A DNA stretch of 64,000 bases, taken from assembly GCF_005233835.1 (NCBI RefSeq), contig NZ_SZQA01000039.1, forward strand, positions 1 through 64,000, read 5' to 3'. Under the pieces are notes generated by a model that searched no databases, had not been told where the DNA came from, and saw only the letters and a list, made by a program, of their open reading frames with translations. Every line of letters begins with the position of its first letter. Position 1 is the stretch's first letter. Shown in pieces: positions 24,602 through 31,530 of the stretch. The stretch comes from Herbidospora galbida. Its GTDB lineage: Bacteria > Actinomycetota > Actinomycetes > Streptosporangiales > Streptosporangiaceae. The translations under genes and the position numbers were made by a program.

Positions 24602-25120
24602 ATGCACGAGACCGTGCCCCATCATGATCTCGTGCAATCGGTCCTCGAATGGTCGGCACTCGATTGGTGGCCCCCGGTCGGCTGGTGGCCCGAACCCGCG
24701 CGCGACCTTCCGCCTGCCGTCTCCCCCACGCAGGCCGCCACATTCGTCCTCCCGCCCAAAGCGGACTCGGTCCACAGCGCCCGCAGCTTCGCGACCGGCA
24801 CGCTGACCGGCTGGGAACTCGGCGACATGTGCGACGGCATGGAGCTCGTCGTCTCCGAACTGGCCACCAACGCCCTGCGCCACGGCCTGGAGATCGGCCA
24901 CCGGCACCGGCGCGAGGTGATCAGGCTCGCCCTCATCCGGCGCGGCGGGTTCGTCACCTGCGCGCTCACCGACCCCGGCTCGGCCACCCCGGTCATGCGC
25001 GAGGCCAACCCCTTCGAACCCGGCGGCCTCGGGCTGCACATCGTCGAATCGATCAGCATGCGCTGGGGCTGGTCGCCCCTCTCCCCGCACGGCAAGGCGG
25101 TCTGGGCCGTCCTGGGGTAG
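24602..25120 (+). CDS. ATP-binding protein, RsbW/SpoIIAB-like anti-sigma factor kinase fold
   Basis: A ~172-residue HATPase_c_2 protein. The N-box is ELVVSELATNALRHG and the later boxes are TDPGS and GGLGLHIVES, as in actinobacterial anti-sigma/regulatory ATPases. The start is uncertain: ATG 24602 is used; an in-frame ATG at 24494 would add 36 residues without a clear ribosome site. It lies divergent from the Xre/DUF5753 gene, completing the Xre-DUF397-ATPase triad of WhiJ-type loci. A hairpin follows the stop (25122-25138). Confidence 0.8.
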   Translation: MHETVPHHDLVQSVLEWSALDWWPPVGWWPEPARDLPPAVSPTQAATFVLPPKADSVHSARSFATGTLTGWELGDMCDGMELVVSELATNALRHGLEIGHRHRREVIRLALIRRGGFVTCALTDPGSATPVMREANPFEPGGLGLHIVESISMRWGWSPLSPHGKAVWAVLG

Positions 25121-25121
25121 T

Positions 25122-25138
25122 CCCTCGCCGGCCGAGGG
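25122..25138 (+). terminator. Hairpin after the ATP-binding protein gene
   Basis: CCCTCG (25122-25127) pairs with CGAGGG (25133-25138) around a 5-nt loop, starting 2 nt after the TAG stop. There is no T-run, as is common in high-GC actinomycetes, so it is a probable rather than proven terminator. Confidence 0.5.
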
Positions 25139-25215
25139 GTGTCCCCGTGTAGCCCGGACTGCGCGGGGGCGCCCCTTGGCCGACGAGTCACCGGGCAGAT
25201 TCACCACGCGAGCCA

Positions 25216-25236
25216 CGGCCGGCCGGAGGCCGGCCG
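25216..25236 (+). repeat. Nine-base-pair GC hairpin
   Basis: CGGCCGGCC (25216-25224) and GGCCGGCCG (25228-25236) form a perfect 9-bp stem with a GGA loop. It lies between the first terminator-like hairpin and the leader ORF. It could be a second terminator or an attenuator; no alternative pairing partner was found by eye. Confidence 0.5.
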
Positions 25237-25382
25237 CGTCTCGCTCTCCTGATGCTTCTGAGACCACTGTTAACGCGTGGCCAGGAATTCCCCATCGAGT
25301 ATCCGGGATCGCCTTCCGATCGCGTGATCCTGTGCTGAGGTGGAGTCCAGCACTCTTCGCGGGGAGGAGGGAGAACAGGAGA

Positions 25383-25472
25383 ATGACCTTTTCGTCGCCC
25401 AGGGTGCCGAATATCTTGATCTCACGTGCGTCTCCACCACCGCGGCTTCCCGAGGCCCTGAGAGATCTGTGA
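25383..25472 (+). CDS. Possible 29-residue leader peptide coupled to the helicase-C gene
   Basis: ATG 25383 is preceded by a strong purine-rich stretch (GGGGAGGAGG plus AGGAGA) and opens a 29-codon frame whose TGA stop (25470-25472) overlaps the ATG of the next gene as TGATG. The peptide begins MTFSSPRVPN and is Pro/Arg-rich with no known motif. The next gene has only a weak GAGAG site of its own, so translational coupling would make sense. Codon use is mixed, so this could instead be an untranslated leader. Confidence 0.35.
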   Translation: MTFSSPRVPNILISRASPPPRLPEALRDL

Positions 25473-27847
25473 TGGACGATCACCTAATCGCCTGGCTGAC
25501 AACTCTCGACGAAGACCGTCTCGCGCGTGTCCTGGCCAACCGCCCGGACGCCATCGCTCCGCCCTGGCCCCGGCGGATCGATGCGCTCGCGCAGCGGCTC
25601 GGCAACACGTTCGCGGTCATGGAGGTCATGCGCGGCCTCCCGCTGCCCCCTCTGGAACTCCTGCAGGCGTGCCTGGTCATCGGCGGCCGCCCGACGGAGG
25701 ACGAACTGGCCCGGTTCCTCGGCGTGTCCACCTCCGAGGTGATCCCGTGGCTCGACCGGCTCTACGACTGCGCCCTGGCCTGGCCCGGCCCCGACGGCCG
25801 CATCCACCTGGCCGAGGCGGTGGCCCGCTGGTGGACCGCCCCGTGCGGCCTGGGCGAACCGCTGGCCCAATACCTGGAGTCGTGGGCGCTGAACGCCGAA
25901 GGGCTGCGGCGCATGTGCCGGACGCTGGGCATCCCCCCGGCGGGCGGCAAGCGCCAGATGACGGCCCGGGTGACCGCGCTGCTCGGCGACCCCGACAAGC
26001 TCGGCGACCTGCTCTCCACCGCCCCCGAGGGGACCGTCGGGCTGCTCGACGACTTCGCCTGGGACGGCCCGGTCCGCAGCGTCGACGGCAACCGCTTCGT
26101 CAACCCCGGCACCCCCGAGAAGTGGGCCCAGGACCGGGGCCTGCTGTTCCGCACCCAGTGGGACGTCGCCGAGATGCCCCGCGAGGTCGCCCTCGGCCTG
26201 CGCGGCCCCGAATACCACGGCCCGTTCACGCCCTATCCCCCCGACCTGGCGACGATCCCGGTCGACCGCGACGCCGTCGACCTGGCGATGGCGCTGGCCG
26301 CGCCCCACCTGCTCGACCGCGCCACCGCGCTGCTGGAGAACGCCGACAAGACCACCCTGCCGCTGCTGAAGAACGGCGGCGTGGGCGTGCGCGAGATCCG
26401 CCGCGTGGCGAAGGAGACGGGCACCTCCGAAGAGGAGACCCGGCTGCTGATCGAGGTCTGCGCGGTGGCCCGGCTGCTCGCCCTCGACGAGAAGGCGGGC
26501 GGCCTGGTGCCGACCGACCGCTTCGACGCCTGGCGGCTCGAAGACGCCCCCCACCGGCTGCGGGTGCTGCTGGCGGCCTGGTGGCGGATGGAGCGCTCGC
26601 CGCTGCGCCGCGTCGACGGCCGCTATCCGGTGGTGCTCGGCGACGACCCCGCCGGTGAGACCCTCGCCCGCATCCGCCGGGCCGTACTCGGCGCCCTGAC
26701 CGACGTCGAGCCCGGCCAGGGCTTCGCCACCCTGCAGGAGCTCGTGCAGTCGGTGCACTGGCGGGCGCCGCTGCTCGACCGCGAACTGCTCGCCGAGTCG
26801 GCGCCCGGCATCCTGGAGGAGTCGCGGCTGCTCGGCCTGACCGCCTGCGACTCCCTCACCGACCTCGGCCGCGCCCTGGCCTCCCTGGGCTCGGTCGCCG
26901 GCGACGAACACGACGACTCCGCCCCCGAGGTCGAGCACGACCCGGCGCTGGCCGACTGCTCCACCCGGGCGCTGGCCAGCGCGCAGCGCACCGCCCTGTT
27001 CGGCGCCGACCTGACCGCCGTGGTCACCGGTCCCCCTGCGGTCGAGCTGGCCTCGCTGCTCGACCGGGTCGCCACCCGCGAGGCCAAGGGCGCGGCGTCG
27101 ATCTGGCGGTTCAGCCCCGCGACCGTGCGCCGCGCGCTCGACGCCGGGTCGACCGCCGACGAGCTGCTCGACGAGCTCTCCCAGGTCGGCACCCTGCCCC
27201 AGCCGCTCGTCTACCTCATCAACGACGTCGCCCGCCGCCACGGCGAGGTGACCGTCACCTCGGTCGGCTGCATCGTGCAGGGCTCCGACCCGGGGCTGCT
27301 GGCCGAGATCGCCGGGCACCGCAAGCTGGCCAAACTGGGCCTGCGCCAGCTCGCCCCGACGGTGCTGGCCAGCAACGCCCCCGCCGACCGCACCCTGCGG
27401 GCGCTGCGCGAGGCCGGCTACGCCCCCGTCCCGGTGAACGACACCGGCGACATCGAGATCCGCCGCGAACCGCAGGGCGGCCGGCTGATCCTGCTGCCGG
27501 GCGGCCGGGTGGCCGAGCTCGAACCGCCACCCCTGCTGACCGAGCCCCCGCCCGACCCCCACGAACACGCCAAGCGCCTGATCAAGAGCCGCGACGACGG
27601 CCGCCAGAGCGGTCACACGTGGGCGCTGATCGGCCGCCTGGCCAGCCGCCTGCCGACGGCCCAGCAGTCGCTCCTGGGCTTCGTCGTCGACCGCGGCGTC
27701 CGCGCGCTGATCACCCTGTCCGACGGGGTGACGGCCACCGTCAGCCACGGCGAACTCCACAGCGGCGTCCTCGACGCGTGGTGCGAGGAGGCCGGCGACT
27801 ACCTGGAGTTCCCCCTCAACGAGATCGCGTCCGTCACGGCTTCCTAG
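25472..27847 (+). CDS. Helicase-C/XPB-like domain protein without ATPase motor
   Basis: A 791-residue soluble protein. The N-terminal half has winged-helix-like segments (about 55-110, 360-390) and an alpha-helical body; the C-terminal part (about 510-690) corresponds to the XPB/Ssl2-like helicase C-terminal domain of actinobacterial proteins annotated as helicase-associated. Typical stretches are WRFSPATVRRALDAG and YLINDVARRHGEV with RKLAKLGLRQLAPTVLAS. No Walker A or DEAH box is present, so it is not itself a helicase; it probably serves a DNA-repair helicase. No partner helicase lies in the window. ATG 25472 is favoured; GTG 25469 is an alternative. Confidence 0.75.
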   Translation: MDDHLIAWLTTLDEDRLARVLANRPDAIAPPWPRRIDALAQRLGNTFAVMEVMRGLPLPPLELLQACLVIGGRPTEDELARFLGVSTSEVIPWLDRLYDCALAWPGPDGRIHLAEAVARWWTAPCGLGEPLAQYLESWALNAEGLRRMCRTLGIPPAGGKRQMTARVTALLGDPDKLGDLLSTAPEGTVGLLDDFAWDGPVRSVDGNRFVNPGTPEKWAQDRGLLFRTQWDVAEMPREVALGLRGPEYHGPFTPYPPDLATIPVDRDAVDLAMALAAPHLLDRATALLENADKTTLPLLKNGGVGVREIRRVAKETGTSEEETRLLIEVCAVARLLALDEKAGGLVPTDRFDAWRLEDAPHRLRVLLAAWWRMERSPLRRVDGRYPVVLGDDPAGETLARIRRAVLGALTDVEPGQGFATLQELVQSVHWRAPLLDRELLAESAPGILEESRLLGLTACDSLTDLGRALASLGSVAGDEHDDSAPEVEHDPALADCSTRALASAQRTALFGADLTAVVTGPPAVELASLLDRVATREAKGAASIWRFSPATVRRALDAGSTADELLDELSQVGTLPQPLVYLINDVARRHGEVTVTSVGCIVQGSDPGLLAEIAGHRKLAKLGLRQLAPTVLASNAPADRTLRALREAGYAPVPVNDTGDIEIRREPQGGRLILLPGGRVAELEPPPLLTEPPPDPHEHAKRLIKSRDDGRQSGHTWALIGRLASRLPTAQQSLLGFVVDRGVRALITLSDGVTATVSHGELHSGVLDAWCEEAGDYLEFPLNEIASVTAS

Positions 27848-27853
27848 CTTCCG

Positions 27854-28753
27854 TCACGGCAGAGCGGCCACCGCCCTGGAGGCCGGGCGCAACGTGGCGT
27901 CCTGACTGGGCGGCGTGCCGAACTGGCGGCGGTACTCCCGGCTGAACTGCGACGGGCTGTCGTAGCCGACGCGGTGCCCCACCCCGGCGATGTCGCCCGG
28001 GCTGGTGGCCAGCATGAGCCGGGCCTCCTGGAGCCGGATCTGCTTCTGGAACTGGATCGGGCTCATCGCGGTGACCGCCTGGAAGTTGCGGTGGAACGCC
28101 GACACGCTCATGCCCGACAGCCGTGCCACCTCCTCCACCCGGAACGGCTGCGCGTAGTGCTCCCTGATCCACCGCACCGCCCGCGCGACGTGACTGAGCC
28201 CGCTGTCGGCCAGCCCGAGCTGCCGCACCGCACCGCCCTGCGGCCCGCTCGCGACCAGCCAGAGAATCTCCTTGATCACCAGGGGCGCGAGCACCGCCCG
28301 GTCGCGCGGCCGCTCGATGAGCCGCAGCAACCGGACGACCGCGTCGAGCAGCTCGGCGGACACGTCGCTGACCGCCAGCCCCGAGACCGCGCCGCCCGGC
28401 TCGCGGGGGACGTCGCCGGCACCGGCCGAGAGCAGCACCTCGGCCACCGCCTCGGGCCGCAGCACCAGCCCGAACCCGAGCGCGGGCTCCTCCCGGGTCG
28501 CGCCGACGAAGTGGCCGGTCACCGGCAGGTCGACGGAGGCGACGAGATACTGCCCGGCGCGGTAGTCGTAGACGCGGTCGCCGAGCGCGAGCCGCTTCTC
28601 CCCCTGCGCGATGACCGCCAGCACCGTCCCGGACATCGAGGTCTCCGGCGGCTCGGACCGCCCGACCCTGGAGACGAGCACCCCGTCGATGGGGGTGGTC
28701 ATGTCGGGACGGGCGTGCCGGTTCAGCAGGCCGCGCAGCTCATCCATGCTCAT
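27854..28753 (-). CDS. AraC-family transcriptional regulator
   Basis: A 299-residue regulator. The N-terminal ~150 residues match the AraC_N cupin-like ligand domain (SRVGRSEPPETSMSGTVLAV, GDRVYDYRAGQYLV). The C-terminal domain has two helix-turn-helix motifs (VEEVARLSGMSVSAFHRNFQ and IAGVGHRVGYDSPSQFSREYR). The start at ATG 28753 has AAGGCGG upstream. It is divergent from the monooxygenase-like gene at 28875 and probably controls that operon, as is common for this subfamily that regulates detoxification oxidoreductases (inference). It converges with the helicase-C gene with a 6-nt gap. Confidence 0.9.
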   Translation of the reverse strand: MSMDELRGLLNRHARPDMTTPIDGVLVSRVGRSEPPETSMSGTVLAVIAQGEKRLALGDRVYDYRAGQYLVASVDLPVTGHFVGATREEPALGFGLVLRPEAVAEVLLSAGAGDVPREPGGAVSGLAVSDVSAELLDAVVRLLRLIERPRDRAVLAPLVIKEILWLVASGPQGGAVRQLGLADSGLSHVARAVRWIREHYAQPFRVEEVARLSGMSVSAFHRNFQAVTAMSPIQFQKQIRLQEARLMLATSPGDIAGVGHRVGYDSPSQFSREYRRQFGTPPSQDATLRPASRAVAALP

Positions 28754-28874
28754 CGCACGATTACACCGCCTTCGAGAGGATCGGGCAAGAGGCGGCGAGC
28801 ATCGTTCTACCTCTGACATGGGGGAAGGCCGTGTAATGGAAGCAACGCAAGCCGCACCGAACGAAGGAATGAGC

Positions 28875-29192
28875 ATGACCGCCGCCTACGGTTTCACCGC
28901 CACCATGACCGCCCTGCCCGGCCGGGGAGACGACCTGGTCGCCCTCCTCCTGACGGGCCTCGACGAGGGCTCCCCCGCCGCGAGCGAGCACTGCCTGGTC
29001 TACCTGGTCAGCCGCTCGGCCACCGACCCCGACGTCGTCCAGGTCACCGAGGGCTGGACCACCGAGGCCGACCACCACCGCCAGTTCGCGGGCGAGACCG
29101 CCCAGGCGATGGTCGCCCGGATCGCCCCGCTGCTGGCGGGCGAGTCCGTCTACACCGACCTCACCCCGGTGCACGGCAAAGCCGCCCTCTGA
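28875..29192 (+). CDS. Antibiotic-biosynthesis-monooxygenase-like (ABM) protein
   Basis: A 105-residue protein with the ferredoxin-like ABM fold: GFTATMTALPGRGDDLVALLL, then VYLVSRSATDPDVVQVTEGW and HHRQFAGETAQ match the family strands and helices. ATG 28875 has GAAGGA 6 nt upstream. Such proteins are small quinol or anthrone oxygenases, or simply dimeric ligand-binding proteins; no cofactor motif distinguishes these. An alpha/beta hydrolase follows 35 nt later. Confidence 0.85.
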   Translation: MTAAYGFTATMTALPGRGDDLVALLLTGLDEGSPAASEHCLVYLVSRSATDPDVVQVTEGWTTEADHHRQFAGETAQAMVARIAPLLAGESVYTDLTPVHGKAAL

Positions 29193-29227
29193 CCTCCCCC
29201 TCCGAAACACCTGTGAAAGGACCCCTG

Positions 29228-30166
29228 ATGACCCCCGTCCGGCCCGTCGTCGACGCCGAACTCCGTGCCCTGTCCGCCGAGCTGCCGCTCATGCCCGAGC
29301 TGACCCCCGAGGTGGTCGCGACGCTGCGCGGCCTCCCGTCGGCTCCCCTCGACGCCCTGCTCGACGGCCGCGACGTCGAGCGGCGGGAGGTCACCGTGAC
29401 CGCCGAGGACGGCGCGGAGATCCCGCTGACCGTGCTCGTGCCGCCCGGCGCCGTGAACGCGCCCTGCGTCGTCTGGATCCACGGCGGCGGCATGATCATG
29501 GGTGACCGGTTCGCCAACCTCGACATCCCGCTGGAGTGGCTCGACCGGTTCGGCGCGGTCGTCGTCACCGTCGACTACCGGCTGGCCCCCGACGTCACCG
29601 GCACGACCCTCGTCGAAGACTGTCACCGGGCGCTGGCCTGGACCGCCGAGAACGCCGCCGGCCTGGGGGCCGACCCGGCGAAGATCGTCGTGGCGGGCAT
29701 CAGCGCCGGCGGCGGGCTGGCCGCCGGGGTCGCCCTGCTGGCCCGCGACCGGGGCGGGCCCGCGCTCGCCGCCCAGGTGCTGATCTGCCCCATGCTCGAC
29801 CACCGCGACGCGACCACGTCCACCCGCCAGTTCACCGGCCCGGGGGTGTGGAGCCGCGAGATGAACGCCTACGGCTGGCGGGCCGTGCTCGGCGATCTGA
29901 CCGGCGACGACGTCCCGGCCTATGTCTCCCCCGCCGTCGCCGCCGACCTGTCCGGTCTCCCGCCGGCCTATGTCGACGCCGGGTCCGCCGAGGTCTTCCG
30001 GGACGAGGACGTCGCCTACGCCAGCGGCATCTGGGCCGCCGGAGGCCGCGCCGATCTGCACGTCTGGGACGGCGGCTTCCACGGCTTCGACGCCCTCTTT
30101 CCGGCCGCCGCCCTCTCCGCGGAGGCCCGCCGCACCCGGACCGCGTGGCTCGACCGGCTCCTCTAA
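29228..30166 (+). CDS. Alpha/beta hydrolase, hormone-sensitive-lipase family
   Basis: A 312-residue esterase. The oxyanion motif is WIHGGGMIMGD, the nucleophile elbow GISAGG, and the remaining triad residues are the Asp in AGSAEVFRDE and the His in GGFHGFD. ATG 29228 has AAAGGA at 7-nt distance. It follows the ABM gene in the same direction, both divergent from the AraC regulator, so the pair may form one regulated unit for ester or lactone degradation (inference). It overlaps the convergent RidA gene by 4 nt. Confidence 0.9.
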   Translation: MTPVRPVVDAELRALSAELPLMPELTPEVVATLRGLPSAPLDALLDGRDVERREVTVTAEDGAEIPLTVLVPPGAVNAPCVVWIHGGGMIMGDRFANLDIPLEWLDRFGAVVVTVDYRLAPDVTGTTLVEDCHRALAWTAENAAGLGADPAKIVVAGISAGGGLAAGVALLARDRGGPALAAQVLICPMLDHRDATTSTRQFTGPGVWSREMNAYGWRAVLGDLTGDDVPAYVSPAVAADLSGLPPAYVDAGSAEVFRDEDVAYASGIWAAGGRADLHVWDGGFHGFDALFPAAALSAEARRTRTAWLDRLL

Positions 30167-30546
30167 TCGCGGAGCACGGCCACCATGTCGATCTCCACGA
30201 GCTTGCGGTCGAGCGTCGAACCGACGGTGGTCCTGGCCGGGAACGGCCGGATCATCGTCGACTCGTAGACGGCGTTGTACGCCTCGTAGTCCCGCGCCAG
30301 ATCGGCGAGGTGGACGGTCACCTTGACGACGTCCGAGAAGTCGAGGCCGCGCGCGGCCAGCAGCGCCCGCAGGTTGCCGAGCACCTGCCGCGTCTGCGCG
30401 GCGACGTCGTCGCCGACGACCTCCCCGGTGACGGGGTCGTGCGGCCCGGTGCCGGCCGTGTAGAGGAACCCGTTGGCGACGACGGCCTGCGAGTAGGCGC
30501 CCCCGGGCGCGGGCACGCCGTCGGCGTGGATCACTTCCCTGCTCAT
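30163..30546 (-). CDS. RidA family (YjgF/UK114) protein
   Basis: A 127-residue RidA-like protein. It contains GAYSQAVVANGFLYTAGTG, TRQVLGNLRALLAARG and, near the C-terminus, IRPFPARTTV, whose Arg (in the PARTTV segment) is the residue that binds the substrate carboxylate in active imine deaminases. RidA hydrolyses reactive enamine/imine intermediates released by PLP enzymes. The gene stands alone on this strand. Confidence 0.9.
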   Translation of the reverse strand: MSREVIHADGVPAPGGAYSQAVVANGFLYTAGTGPHDPVTGEVVGDDVAAQTRQVLGNLRALLAARGLDFSDVVKVTVHLADLARDYEAYNAVYESTMIRPFPARTTVGSTLDRKLVEIDMVAVLRD

Positions 30547-30726
30547 GGCTCCGTTCTACGGTCCGGTCGCGCCGCGTGTGGTCACGCCGCGCCCACCGCA
30601 GCCTCTGCGGGGTGACCCTTCCGGACCGTTGCGAAAGGCATTTACCACTCCCGCGCGCCCGGCGCCGTCCTCCCGATCTCCCCGGCCCCGTCGCACGATG
30701 GAGTCCACCGGAGAACGGGGGCGGAC

Positions 30727-31530
30727 ATGTGGTGGATCGTCACGGCCGTGGTCTTCCTGCTCTTCGCCGGGGTCGCCTACGTCGCCGAGCTGGTCTTCCG
30801 GTCCGACTGGCGGCAGATGGCCCGCCTGTCGGAGATGAGCTGCGCCGACGTGGCGGCGCTGGCCGCCACCGCGCGGGAGGCCGGCGGTTCGTTCGGCGAG
30901 ACCGTGCAGGTGAACGGGGTGACGGCCGAGGGCCCCGGCGGGCTGATGACCGCGCCGCTCAGCAGACGGAAATGCGTCTGGTGGGAGTATCAGGTCAGCC
31001 GGGTCTACTGGCGGGAACCGGCGGAGAAGGACGACAAGGCGCAGCCGACCAGGGTCACCGAACACCTCGGCCACCGGCACAGCACCGACCGGTTCCTCCT
31101 CACCGACGAGTCGGGTTCCGTGGCGGTCTCCCTGGGCGCGAACCGGCCCGAGGGCACGGTCGGCTCCCACTTCGCCGACTACGCCCGGTCGGAGCTCGGC
31201 TCTTCGAGCCGCGCCGTCCCCGAGCAGGTGCTCAACGCCGCCGCCAAGACCCGTGACGACAGCCGCACCATCTCCTACGAGATCCGCGAGCACATCCTCA
31301 CGCCGGGGGTGCCGCTGTTCGTCCAGGGAGAGGCGAGCGACCGTGCGGGGCAGGTCGTCATCGGCCGGCCGAGACGCACGAACGCCAAGCTGATCGTCTC
31401 GGTCATCGGCCGCGATCAGCTGATCCTGGACAAGAAGGCCGACCAGCGGCTGGCCCGCGCCGTCAGGCTGGGACTGACGGTGATCGCGGGCCTGTCGCTG
31501 TTCTTCTACCTGCTCACCCTGGTCTTCTAG
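30727..31530 (+). CDS. Membrane protein with GIDE (MULAN/E3-ligase-type) domain
   Basis: A 267-residue protein with membrane helices at both ends (about 3-20 and 245-265) and a soluble middle that resembles the GIDE domain of eukaryotic mitochondrial E3 ligase MULAN: a segment GLMTAPLSRRKCVWWEYQVSR, then RFLLTDESGSVAVSLGA and a later stretch ILTPGVPLFVQGEA. No RING finger is present, so it is not a ubiquitin ligase. Bacterial GIDE proteins have been linked by others to membrane stress and immunity, but the role here is unknown. Overlaps the end of the convergent penicillin acylase gene by 4 nt. Confidence 0.75.
   Translation: MWWIVTAVVFLLFAGVAYVAELVFRSDWRQMARLSEMSCADVAALAATAREAGGSFGETVQVNGVTAEGPGGLMTAPLSRRKCVWWEYQVSRVYWREPAEKDDKAQPTRVTEHLGHRHSTDRFLLTDESGSVAVSLGANRPEGTVGSHFADYARSELGSSSRAVPEQVLNAAAKTRDDSRTISYEIREHILTPGVPLFVQGEASDRAGQVVIGRPRRTNAKLIVSVIGRDQLILDKKADQRLARAVRLGLTVIAGLSLFFYLLTLVF

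Larger units (their letters stand above)
25121..25471. other. 351-nt region between ATP-binding protein and helicase-C gene
   Basis: No large gene fits here. It holds a hairpin directly after the stop at 25120, a second very stable hairpin at 25216-25236, and a possible 29-codon leader ORF (25383-25472) with a strong purine-rich ribosome site. The promoter of the downstream gene probably lies about 25237-25350; an exact -35/-10 pair could not be fixed. Confidence 0.6.
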
